A stretch of DNA of 64,000 bases from Drosophila miranda (Eukaryota > Arthropoda > Insecta > Diptera > Drosophilidae), in NCBI RefSeq assembly GCF_003369915.1, contig NC_046676.1, forward strand, positions 11,886,001 through 11,950,000, in the 5' to 3' direction. Position numbers and translations under genes: made by a program. Below, piece after piece: positions 49,888 to 60,848 of this stretch (positions are counted from its first letter, which is position 1; every line of letters begins with the position of its first letter). The notes below the pieces were generated by a model, which saw only the letters and a list, made by a program, of their open reading frames with translations, was not told the origin of the DNA and ran no database searches.

Positions 49888-52090
49888 TCAGTCTTTGTTC
49901 TTGAGTTTCTCGAGGACCTTGGAGATTTCCTGCTTCAGGGCCACCGCACGTTTGGCCAGCAACTTGGCCAGCAGGGCGTGCTTCTCGGCCATGGCCTGGG
50001 CGTTGTGATCGCGGAACTGCGATTCGCTGGAGCTGCGAGATCTCTTGGCCAACTTCTTGGCCGCGTCCACGGCCTTGAAGGCCTCGACCAGGGCGCGATT
50101 CGCCTGCTTGTGGGCGGAGCGGTAGGCGGCCTCCAGGGTCTCGATGCGGTGGCACTTGAGCTTCTCGGCCTCCTCGTCGGAAATGGTGGCTTCGCTGAGC
50201 ATCGAGGCGGCATCCGTAGCCATGTCGAACACCCGTTTGGCCGCATCGTCTGAGGTTACCTTCTCGACCTTTGCTGCCTGTGGTTTGGGCTGGGTTTTCT
50301 TTGATTTTGGCAATATCTCCAGGCGGGGATATGTGATTGTAGAGTCCTTTAGTCGTTGGGGACCTGCAGGGGCATCTGCCTCGTTGGCATCTCCAATCTG
50401 CGGCGCCTCCTTTGGACTCTGATCGGAGCTGAATATCTCCATGTCCTTCAGGCCCATCTTTAGTTGAGAGCTGGGCCCTTCTGGCAATGGGTTTAGGGAG
50501 GCTTTCTCCTGCGGCTTGCACGGATCCTTTGTCCCCTTTTTGTCGGTTTTGCTGGTTTTCTGAACCGGCTCACAGGTGGAAATCGAAACGGCGAAATCGG
50601 CCTTGGCTGCATCTTCGAATTGTATCTTTTCTTGCTTCTTTGCCTTTGATTCTGTTTCACATTGGCGCTCCGATTCCTCGGCCTCGCATTTCTGGCGCTC
50701 CTCGCAGTCCTTCTCCAGGGATTCCTCTTTCTCGCGCTGCCGACAGGAAGCCTCTTCTTTTTTCTGCTCCTTGCATGGCATGTCCTCGTCTTCGTCCTCG
50801 TCCTCGTGGGCGTCCTGCCGCCCCTTGGACTTGCGCTTGCATTCCAAATCCTCGCACTTCTTGCGCTTCTCCTCGGGCCAATCGTCCTCCTCTTCGTCCC
50901 CTTCGATGCTGAGATTCACATGCTTGGCCTTCACCTCGGGATTCTGCTCGGCTTCCTCGCGCCGAATGATGGTCTGTGTGCAAATGTTCGGCGAGTGCTC
51001 CCTCCGATTGTAGTGATCGTCGTCCTCCTCTGCGATCTCCTTCGACTTGGGCCTGGGCTTGGCCAGTGCGGATCCTTTTGTCGCCTCTCCAGCTTCTTGT
51101 GGCTTCGGCTTGGCCGCCTTGGCGGCTCTGGCGGCCGCTGCCGCCTCGTGAACCTGTTTCACCATCTGTGAGATCTTTGCCACGGCGATCTGGAGTAGCT
51201 GCTGCATCTTTATGGCCAACTCTTTGGCCGTCTCGGCGGCTTTCTCTGTCATTTCTTCCACGGCCTTGGAGGTTTCTTCCTTCTTGGGGCATGCACTTAT
51301 TTCTGTAGGTTTCTGCGGCTCCGGTGTGGTGTCCTTCGGCTTGGCAGCAGCAGTGGGCGGTGGTGCAGCAGCAGGCGGCTTAGGCGGTGCCTTTGGCGGT
51401 TCTTCCGGCTCCTCCGGATGCACGGCCGTCGGGTCCGAGGGTCCCGGCGTCTGCTCCTCGGGTTTGTGCGGCCAGAACGTGGGCTTGTTGATGAAATCGG
51501 GGGCCAAGTGGGGCCGCTGCTGGCAGAACTCCTCCATGGTCATCTCCTCGTACGGCATCATGGCCTTGAGGATGTCCAGCTGCTTGTTGAGCTCGCCGAT
51601 GCGCTTGTCCGACTCCTCCTTGTACTCGCAGATCTCCCGCTGCATCTCCTCCGCCTCCTTGTTGACCTCCTCGAAGTACCGCCGGTTGCTGATCATCGCG
51701 TGCCGATTGACGAACAGGGTGTCCAGCTTGTCGTACTTCTGCTCGAACTGGCTCACCCAATCCACGAACTCTGGCCGCACACTCTTCCGATAGTAATCCC
51801 AGTCGATTTTCGGCATAGAGTCGGGATACTTGTTGACGCGCCTATCGGGGATTGGCGGTTACACAAGGATGGCCACCTATCGCTGTGTCTATAGCTCACC
51901 TTCTGTACTCTTCGTTACGCCTCTTGAACATCTGGAACTGTGGCAGCTGGTTGGGCGGCACACGCTGCAGGATGTCCGCCATGTTCATCAGCTGCTGCTT
52001 GGGGGCCCTGGTCGGGCCACTGGCACCGCCGTTCTGCTGCCCCCCAACGCCCTTCGTAATGCAGCTGGCTATCTTCTTCCAAAAAACCAT
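49888..52090 (-). CDS. knon: ATP synthase subunit d paralogue with long charged tail, knon-like, two exons
   Basis: Exons 51900-52090 and 49888-51841 (58-base intron, donor GTGAGC, acceptor GATAG) join as ..EEYRR-RVNKYPDS.. and give 714 residues. Residues about 36-195 match mitochondrial ATP synthase subunit d, a peripheral-stalk protein: ILQRVPPNQLPQFQMFKRRN, then SMPKIDWDYYRKSV, then MPYEEMTMEEF and INKPTFWPHKPEEQ. The ordinary subunit is only about 175 residues. Here roughly 520 more follow: a Pro-rich linker, long Lys/Glu/Asp/Cys-rich segments, and a helical Ala/Lys/Glu end. D. melanogaster knon (knotted onions) is a testis-specific subunit d paralogue with such an extension, needed for shaping the spermatid mitochondrial nebenkern. 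I assign the symbol on that architecture. Orthology is inferred. No cleavable presequence is obvious. Confidence 0.85.
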
Positions 52091-52789
52091 CTCTCTGATA
52101 CAAAAATATATATATTTTGTTGGGGATATAAATATATATCTGATGTGTGATACTTTTTGAATCGAATGATCAAATGGGGTTCGGGGGTGGAAAAACGTAG
52201 GGCCAACTGTGTGACCCAGGGGAAAAAGTTCGATTTACAGCCAGTGAAAATTGCATATTCATGCATTTTCAATTAAATCAGAGCTTCAAGGACCAAGGAC
52301 CAAGGACCAAGGAGCAGCATCATCATCAAACTGACAATAAAATCGAAAATTAATTCCATTCCAGCAGACGCACGAAAGTAAAATGTAATTGCTGGGTTAG
52401 GGATCCTTGGAATCGAACGGGGCTCTCCTGCACCCCCCCCCCCCCCCCCCCACATCCAGGGTGCCTGCCAAGTGACAAACGCAATTTATAACGCAACGAA
52501 AATGGGCTAATGCCAATTCTCCAGGTAATTGTCATTTCTGTCTCTCTCCCAGCACTGAAACGGAGGGAGGGAGGGTGAGCGAACAACCCCTGAAAGACGA
52601 AATGGAAACGAAATGGAAACGAAACGCAACAGAGTCCTCTTTTGTGCCTGCTTCTGCGCTCTGGCAACGCTTCAGCTGTCACTTTGACAGCTCCCATAGG
52701 AACAAAGTGGTAACGGAACGCCGGGAGAGAGCGCATTCGTGGGAAACGAAACACTGCGGCGAGAGAGAGAGCGCGCCTGTCGTCCTGTC
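52091..52789. other. Short intergenic region between divergent genes
   Basis: It separates the subunit d paralogue (minus) from a probable promoter on the plus strand. It contains a 19-base C run at 52433-52451 and GAGAGAG sequence at 52760-52770, close to the plus-strand start site. Confidence 0.5.
52433..52451. repeat. Poly-C run, 19 bases
   Basis: Uninterrupted C run read directly in the intergenic region. Its true length is uncertain. Confidence 0.85.
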
Positions 52790-53116
52790 AGTGAGTTTTT
52801 TGTGCATCTGTACATTTTTGGTGTATTTTTGTTTTTTCGCAGCATTAATTCGCTTAAAACTCAAGTGTTATTTAAACAATTAGCCACAGAACGGAGAACG
52901 TGTTCGCAGCAATGCTTTTAAGTGGTTCAACGTCCAGTAATTCCGCAGCGTAGTCCTGCGACGAGTGCGCGTGTGTGGGTGTGTGTGTGTGGTGTAACCC
53001 CCAGTGTTTGTCAATATCTGTGTTTACATTTTTTTTTCCCCAACGCCAAAAACTTAAAATTCAATCGTTAATTGAACAAAAACTTCATCTGAGGCCTAAA
53101 ACCCATTGAGTTGTCG
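52790..53116 (+). other. Probable non-coding first exon (5' UTR) of an unidentified secreted-protein gene
   Basis: A GAGA-rich stretch leads into the initiator GTCAGTG with A at 52790. The following AT-rich sequence ends in a consensus donor, TCG-GTAAGT, at 53117. The first coding exon with a matching acceptor on this strand is at 57285. The exon contains a short upstream open frame, 52912-52953 (13 codons plus stop). Linking this exon to the one at 57285 is inference from splice sites, strand and order. Confidence 0.45.
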
Positions 53117-54606
53117 GTAAGTTTTCGATTCGTGGGGGATTTCTGTGGCTTTAAATGCAGGATATATGGGTGTGATTGTAGCTATGAGTGTGTGTGTGAT
53201 TGTAGCTATGAGTGTGTGTGTGTCTGTGTGTGTATACAAACATGTGACTCTGTGTTTGAGATCCCAAGGCGAAAGCAGCGTCAAAGGAATACCTGTGCAA
53301 AATGTGGCATGTGATGAAGGAGGAGGGAGGTACTTAGGCATAAGAGATGTAGAGTTAAGGGACATATGTTATAGAGCAGAACATAGCCTTCTAGGGAAAT
53401 GAAAAGCCTATCGAATTTCATCAAGGACTGAGCATAAAACACAATCCAAATGGAATTCTTGAAGCTGCTAGAATCCCACCAATCTACTAGATATTTAAGG
53501 CTACTCCATATTCATAGGATAGACGTATTCGCATAGTTATAGAACACAGAACACAAGATGAACAGATGCTCAATTGTCTGAGGAAATAGGGATCCTAGCA
53601 GGCATCTGACTTTTTCGACTATAGCACTCTCCTTGCCCCCAAACAAGTCCGAAACATGTTAAAACCAATTAGAGATCTAAGCTCGTGAAACTAGCCCATA
53701 AATTACACATATTTCGCTTCGCTTAATGGGGGAAAAAAACGTAGTGCAACTCATCGAAATTCCCCGAGACCGCAAAATAAAATCTACTAATTGAGGTCCA
53801 ACTTTCCCGGCGGATAGAAGCCAGATGGAAACCCCCTCCAACCTTCTGCGGATAATGCGGAAAAATAAATTTCCAGGCTGCTGCTGCCGTTCGCCGGTTG
53901 ATGGCTTAGAATTTTAATGTAATTTATTTTCGGTTGCGCCAGAAACAAATAAAACATTGGACCAACATCAAAATTTATATGCAGCGTAATGGCAGAGCAT
54001 AGAAATATATATACATGTATTGGGCATGGGGCATAGGCCAGGCATAGGACTTGGCTCCCCCTTTTGGAGGAGCAACTTTTAAAGTGTGCAATTTAAATGA
54101 AAATTTTCCCGCTCCAAGGCCCAGTCATGCCACACAAGCGGACTAGCAAGTAGCTCCGTGCCACACAGCACACACCGAGAACTACTTATTTATGAGGAGA
54201 ATGAGAGAGGGCCTGGGGTAGTGGGGGGGATGGGGCTGGGTAGGTTCTACTCCCTTTTTGGCTTTGCCAAGTGATTTTATGCTAATATTATGGGTCATTG
54301 GGATTTGCGCAGAGCAAAGTGCTTGTTAAACATTTCATTAGACTTAGTGTAAATACCCGCGCGGTTAACAGGCCACCCTCCACCCTCCACCCACCACCCA
54401 CCGCCCACACACGCCCCCTAACCCCTTTCAGGGCTTGCGGCGTGGATCCCAAAAGTTTCCTTTTGAAATTGAAAGTGTTGATGGGAGCCCCGCGTCTTGG
54501 GTCATATGCTGCCATATGGCCACCAGTGCTACAGTGCGTTTCGTGTGTGTATGTACATGCTGAAGAGGAACGGCCATAGGCATCCAAATGCGTGAAATAT
54601 GCAAAT
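53117..54606. other. No gene seen; probably intronic
   Basis: Unique AT-rich sequence with a TGTGTG-containing duplication near 53175-53230 (GTGATTGTAGCTATGAGTG twice). No exon was found. It would lie in the first intron of the gene starting near 52790. Confidence 0.45.
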
Positions 54607-54964
54607 ATCTATCACATATTTCACGCCTTGGGATGAGGTTTTCCTTCCGATAGGATTGCTATTTATCGATAGCTTATCAAATGCAACCTTTAAACGATTA
54701 TTGCAATTATGGTTAGCTTTTGTACTTCAATATCTTCAATTTAAGACCATAACGTCTCCGATAACTCCTCCGATAACTTCTCCGATAACGATAAATCAGC
54801 AAATACAAAAATCGGAATTGCATAACTTCAGATATAGCTTCAATAAACGAGTATCTATCAGATAATTCACGCCTTGGGATGAGGTTTTTCTCCGATAGGT
54901 TTGCTATTTATCGATAGCTTATCAAATGCACCTTTTAAACGATTATTGCATTTATGGTTCTTTT
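54607..54964. repeat. Tandem duplication of about 246 bases, second copy split by the mobile element
   Basis: Unit 1 is about 54607-54852. Unit 2 starts at 54853, is interrupted at 54965 by copy B, and resumes at 56068 until about 56150. Shared landmarks include TTCACGCCTTGGGATGAGG, CTATTTATCGATAGCTTATC, AAACGATTATTGCA and, after the insertion, ACTTCAAT and CAGCAAATACAAAAATCGG. Because the uninterrupted unit 1 is present, the insertion point can be read directly. Confidence 0.8.
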
Positions 54965-56067
54965 TATACCCGATACTCAAAATGAGTATTGGGGTATATT
55001 AGATTTGTGGTGAAAATGGATGTGTGTAACGTCCAGAAGGAATCGTTTCCGACCCCATAAAGTATATATATTCTTGATCAGCATCAATAGCCGAGTCGAT
55101 TGAGCCCTGTCTGTCCGTCTGCCCGTCCGTCCGTCTGTCCGTCTGTCCGTCCCCTTCAGCGCCTAGTGCTCAAAGACTATAAGAGCTAGAGCAACGATGT
55201 TTTGTATCCAGACTTCTGTGATATGTCACTGCTAAAAAAATATTTCAAAACTTCGCCCCGCCCACTTCCGCCCCCACAAAGGACGAAAATCTGTGGCATC
55301 CACAATTTTAAAGATATGAGAAAACCAAAAACGCAGAATCGTAGAGAACGACCATATCTTTTAGACTGCAGAGTCTGAATTGGATCGTATTATTATTATT
55401 ATAGCCAGCATCAAGAAAACAATATCATTTTTTCTCGCCCTGTCTCTCTCTAACACACACGTAGCATAGGCGGCTTTGCTTAGAGTAAAACATTAGCGCC
55501 TAGATCTCAGAGACTATAAAAGCTAGAGCAACCAAATTTGGTATCCAGACTCCTAATATATCGTACCGAGACGAGTTTGTTTCAAAATTTCGCCACACCC
55601 CCTTCCGCCCCCGCAAAGGACGAAAATCTGGGGATATTCACAAATCTCAAAGACTATTAACGCTAGAGTAACCAAATTTAGTATCCGCACTCCTGTTAGA
55701 TCTCACTATAAAACGTATTTCTCAAAATTTCGCCCCACCCCCTTCCGCCTACACAAAGGACGAAAATCTGTTGCATCCACAATATTGCACATTCGAGAAA
55801 ACAAAAAACGCAGAATCATAGATAATGACCATATCTATCAGATGGCTCAATCTGGATCAGATCGGATCATTTTTGTAGCCAAAAGCAAGAAATCAATTTG
55901 CAGTGGCCACGCAGCGCCCGACGACAATCTCAGACTGATTTTCTGTCTCTCTCTTTGTCGTGTCGTTTAATATTAGCGGCGTCTGCCGGAGGAGAGCCAT
56001 ACTGACTTAGTATCGGGTATAACTGTAGAGTTGCGGTCTCCGCAGCAACTCACAACGTTCCCCCTCG
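54965..56067 (-). mobile_element. Non-coding dispersed element, copy B (inverted relative to copy A)
   Basis: It is the reverse complement of the element at 41766-42876, with the same ends: the hairpin at 54965-54998 and the CGAGG end at 56067. The three internal CAAAGGACGAAAATCTG repeats are at about 55275, 55612 and 55757. The two copies are about 1103 and 1111 bases long and differ by scattered substitutions and small indels. It has no open frame of note. It sits in the presumed first intron of the plus-strand gene, in antisense orientation. Confidence 0.8.
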
Positions 56068-56150
56068 TTTACTTCAATAAACGATAAAAAACGAAAAAAA
56101 AACCGATAAAAATAACGATAATTCAGCAATAAAAAAATCGGAGTTAAATA

Positions 56151-57284
56151 ACATCCGAAACATGTTCCATAAATGATTAAAACCTATTCCAATGATGATT
56201 TCTGATTAGTTTTCATTGAAAATTCCTGAAATTCCTGTACAAACATTATCCTACCCCAAAACCCGTCTTATGGCTATGCCGCGCACTGTACCCCCGCTCT
56301 ATGTACTGCCTGTGTGGGTAATTATTCAACAGCTGCCCGTCAGTCCAAAATAAAAGTAAAATTTATCAAAAAATAATCGAAAAGTCGAGGAAAAAGGCGC
56401 TCCGCCCGAAATATGACTTTCGTTTTAATGCCAAAATCATGTCAGCCGCAGATGTGACCAGCCCTACGCTCCACACACACATTACGCTACTACTTTCGAG
56501 TGTAGTGCCGTGCATCGGGCGCTTTATATTGGATTCGTGGCCATGTGATGCTGACAGAATGGGTTTTTGATCAACTGGCGACGGGCGACGCTTGAGCGAG
56601 GCGTCACTCAAAATTCTGCAATTAGTTATTGATAAATCAGAATCTGGAGGCATGCGGCATGTGGCATGTGGCAGGCGGCATTGAGACCTGGGCACATGTA
56701 TGAAATATGAGAATTGTCACACTTTAAAGCGTTGAATGTTCCTTTTTGGCGTCCTTCTGCTGCCGCTGCTGCTGCTGTCTGCAATAATTGGAAAAATTTC
56801 CATTTGTTCTTTTTGGACCAGAGAGCAGGACAGGACTGGCTGCCTGGCTGGCTGGCTGGCTGTAGGCCAGAGGCCATGAACAAACGAGGCTGTAGGCCCG
56901 CGCGCATTTACCATCTGTCACTCTGGCACTCTGGCACTCGTGATGAATGTGTTTGACGTGCGGCTCAGGGCTCCGCCACCCACAGCCTCCCCCATCAGCC
57001 ATCAGCCATCGGAGCACTCTCTCGCCCTCGCCCACGCCACGGCAGTGGAGATCCTTCAGCATACCGCATGACGTTGCATACTTTGCGGCGCTACCGCCCC
57101 GCCCCGCCCCGCCCCAGTGAATAATGGGCGTCAGAGCCGGAGACCCACCCGGCCCTCGATGGCTGCAAAATCTTAATGATTTCGCTGGCAAATTGCGCAC
57201 AATATATCCCCGTAGCACAGTGGAGACTTAGAGCCTAATAAAACTTTGGATACATTATTAATATCATATTATGTTTCATTTCAG
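56151..57284. other. No gene seen; probably intronic
   Basis: Unique sequence with a short GGCATGTGGCATGTGGCA repeat near 56652 and CTGGCTGG repeats near 56840. It ends in a strong acceptor, TTATGTTTCATTTCAG, at 57269-57284. Confidence 0.45.
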
Positions 57285-57439
57285 ACTGCTCTTCAAGAGG
57301 GAGGCGTATCTACTTCCAATTGGGCTCGATCCACAGTCCACGATCAAAATGGTTGCAGAATACCTGCTGCTGGGCGCCTGCCTCCTGCTGGCGCTCTCCA
57401 CGCGACAGATACGTGCCATGACCGAGGAGCTATCGCCGG
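57285..57439 (+). CDS. First coding exon of an unidentified secreted or membrane protein (partial)
   Basis: The exon lies between a strong acceptor (CAG at 57282-57284) and a GTAAGT donor at 57440. The ATG at 57349 has the ideal Drosophila context CAAAATG. Thirty codons follow: MVAEYLLLGACLLLALSTRQ is a clear signal peptide, then IRAMTEELSP, ending in phase 1. An exon that holds only a signal peptide and ends in phase 1 after a long 5' intron is common in genes for secreted, immunoglobulin-domain or odorant-binding-type proteins, but I do not recognise this one. No further coding exon could be supported up to the window's right edge, so the next intron would exceed 6.5 kb or later exons were missed. 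Confidence 0.55.
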
Positions 57440-60400
57440 GTAAGTCCTTAAGGCGTATATTTCTAAGCCACAGGAACAAATCTATGCGTGCCTCAGTGTG
57501 TGGGGGGCAAACTACTTGCACGGTTTCTAAATAAACAATGGCTGGAAATACCTTCGAGAGGGCGGAGGAACATCAATTTTAATTATGCAAATGTCTCAAG
57601 AAGACCTCAAGCTACATTTCGGGATATCAACCCAAATCATGGACCAGCTTAAAGCTCATTATAACTGCATTAGAATTTGGCCAAAAGTGCCCGTCAGTTG
57701 GCCAGAGCGGCCACTCCATTATAAGTAGACAGCAGGTCATACGACTACGGTGGTACCTATTAAAACCCTATACAATTTTTGTGGGCAATGGAACAGCCAT
57801 CGCCTTGCAGGGGGCGCCTCACCTTGCACTCTCCTCACCTCCTGCTCTGTGTCCCAAACATCCTTGGAAATCGAGGATACCCCCGAAAACAATGCTGGAT
57901 GGAATAAAAATGGAAAATTTTCAATTTTCCCTGTGGCCCGATGGATGGAAAATCCCCTGCAAATGATGATGAATGTGCCCTGGCTGTGACCCAAATAAAT
58001 TTGTCAATTTATCATTTGCCTAAAATAAGATGACATTGGTCCTGGGCACCAGGATGCTGGCTCTGTCATTGGATTTATGGGTTTTGCTTCCAGTAAAAGC
58101 AACAATTGTCTGAGATTCCGTACGAGTGTGTATCTGTATCTGTATCTGTATCTGACTGAAGAGAGGCAGCAGCTCAAGGATCCAGCAGCTCCAGCGTGCG
58201 TGTGTGTGAGGGATAAGTGTCGGCTTATGCTTCTTGTTAAACAATAATAATTGCAAATCAAGTTAGAGAAAGCCCGCCGTCCTTGGCCCTCGTCTCCCGC
58301 AGGCACTTGATAATATTTTGTGGTCCTGTGGTTTTGATTTGAATGAAAGCAGCCTTGTTCCTGTGTCGAGTGTCCTGGCTAATCGAATCAAAGGCCACAC
58401 ACACACTCGAGAACTTTCTCTCCCTCTCTCTCCGCATGCCCTTCACACTTTTAATTAAAACTTTCTTTAGGGGAGCGCTTTCTTTGTGCATTTGGGCCCT
58501 TAACTCTTGCGGTTATCTATCAAATTAGTGAATAACCCGCTTGACTGCATTAATATTACTTTCCCCCTGCCATTCGGCCACTTGTGGTATTTTTTATTCC
58601 TCTTTTATTAATGATCTATTACGAAAGGGGGGCCGCGGAGTCCTCAAAAAAGAAAAACAAATGAAAATTAATGACTTGAAGAGCGCAATCAGAAGAGAGA
58701 GCCAGAGAGAGAGAGAGAGCCGGAGGTTGGACAATGCAACGGCACTTGAGCGGAGAAGGACCCCGCGACGCCGGAGAGAATGATTCCGTCCGTATCGTGT
58801 TCCGTTATATTATTATTAATGAGGAGAACGGGGGAAAAAAAAGGTGAACCAAAGCGCACCTTTTGCACGGGGGACGGTGAACGGGGGGGGGCTTTTGACG
58901 AGGGGATAATGGAAAATGTTTGCGATGATTACGATATTCACAGGAAGAGAGGGAGGGGGGGACGAATGAGTGCCCGTAGCAGACAGCTTATTATCATGGT
59001 GGCAATAATAAAAGGGAATTATTAATATGACAAAAGACAAATGACTGAAATCGAGTTTGAAATGACTCCAAGTGGGGGCCCAAGTGGGGTTTGGGGTGCC
59101 CCTTTTTAGGGGTTGGAGACACAGGACACACACTGTCCATCGCATCGTCCCTTTCTGTGGAAAAGACAAACGGCATGGGCCACGACCTCTCGACAGGCCT
59201 TGTGGCAGGCAGCAGAGGCATTGAAAATGTGGTTTCCCTTTATGTGTGTGTGAAGGACCGAAGGATGGCACAGCCTCTCTGTGTTTTGGGGGGGTTGACA
59301 AAAGGTCAGAAATACATTATGTGCTAATGCAAAGTCCATGTTAATAAATGTTGATTGAAATAATGATGATTAATATTTTGCATTTTGACATTTTGGCTTC
59401 CGGCTTCCGGCCCCCACCCCCGCCCCACCCCAAACAACAATAGTTCTCTCTTCGAGCCATTATCATTTATTTTGTGTGTGTTTTGGTGCGCAAATTGAAA
59501 AAATCCTTTTGTTTGCCATTTGCCGCTCCTCAAGTTGATTTATTGTGTGCACAATTATTCCCCCCCCCCCCCGAGGGGCAACCGCAACCATGTCGTCTAT
59601 AGAGTCCACGGATACACTCCGCTTGTACCCTGTAATCGTACTCGTACAGAGGAAAGGTATATCTGGTACTTTTGGGGGGGACTCTAATGGTTACAGGTTT
59701 TCCATAGAAGGGCGTAGAGTGGCGGGCATCCCTTTGTCGAGCTTTATTTTTTGTCTATTCCTTTACTTCCAGTGCGACAACAATTTATAGCTGTAAATTC
59801 TTTGGTTCTGCAGAGATATGGAGAGGGAAAGAGAGAGAGAGAGGGAGGGAGGGTGGTAGGGTGGTGGGGGGTGGCAGAGCAAGAGACACCTGACATCCAT
59901 GTGCCGCTCACACATTCGAATTTTCATTATTTTTTTTTTCAATTTCATGTTTTTTTTTTAGTGCATTTTACACCGCACGCCCCCACCCCTCCTGCAACGG
60001 AGCCAATAATTCCCCAGCTTCCAGCTTCCACCCCCCCCTTTCCCCCTTTCCCCCTTCTTTGTATGCACGCTGCATTGGCATTTTTCGATTATTGGTTTTC
60101 TTTCATTTGATTGCACATTTACACATTTTTGTTGCTTCTTTTGGCGTCCACCTCCTCGCTTTGCTCTTTACTTTTCTTCTCTCTCTCTGTCTTTTTTTGC
60201 ACTCAGGTTCGCCTGTGGCACAAACGTGTGCCACACCCTGGCGCATGGGGTAGATTTGTTTTATAGATCCGCAAATAAAAAACCCCCTTTTTGGAAATTT
60301 TTAAATTAAAAAAAAAAATCAATTTTTGTATTCCCCAAGAAAAGCTTTGTAGAAGTATTAATAGTCTATTATTGGACCACCACCAACTAGTCCATGCCAC

Positions 60401-60822
60401 ACCAGGCCCAAGCCTGTTACACAGCTCTCCTTCCAACCGAGGTGCGTTGTCGCATTACGCGCGGAAAGACAAACAAATATTCGACAAATCGTGCTAAAAA
60501 AACTAAGCATTTCATTTATAACTCTTTCCAGGGTATTTCCCATTTGATCAGCCATAAAATTTGTTTTGTTTTTCGTTCGAAGCTGTGATTTTATTTGTGG
60601 AAATCTCTGTTTTGTTTCTGGTAGTTTCTAATGCTCCTCTCCATGTCACCCTGTTCAATCCTCTCTCACTCCTTTTTTTTGTGGGTGGGTGGGGGGTGGT
60701 GGGTGGGGGGTGCTGCTCTGCTCTGCTGACGCTGTCAAGTGTTTTGTCGCTTGTCAACGATTTTTCGCCCAAACTTCCGCAAAAAGCCAAAAAATGCTTG
60801 CCAAATCGCTTTCAAACCCCCC

Positions 60823-60848
60823 GTGTGTGTGTGTGTGTGTGTGTGTGT
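60823..60848. repeat. GT dinucleotide microsatellite
   Basis: Thirteen GT units. Confidence 0.85.

Noticed and set aside
50662..51793. Long plus-strand frames across the subunit d paralogue
   Set aside because: They are antisense shadows of the Lys/Glu-rich coding exon, producing Leu/Ser-rich translations without a start context or family match.
55785..55970. Short frame inside mobile element copy B
   Set aside because: Its counterpart in copy A is on the other strand and is disrupted. There is no protein similarity, so the element is treated as non-coding.
57750..57989. Candidate second exon for the signal-peptide gene
   Set aside because: It has no acceptor of quality at its start, its translation is unlike any secreted domain, and its phase does not fit the phase-1 donor at 57440.
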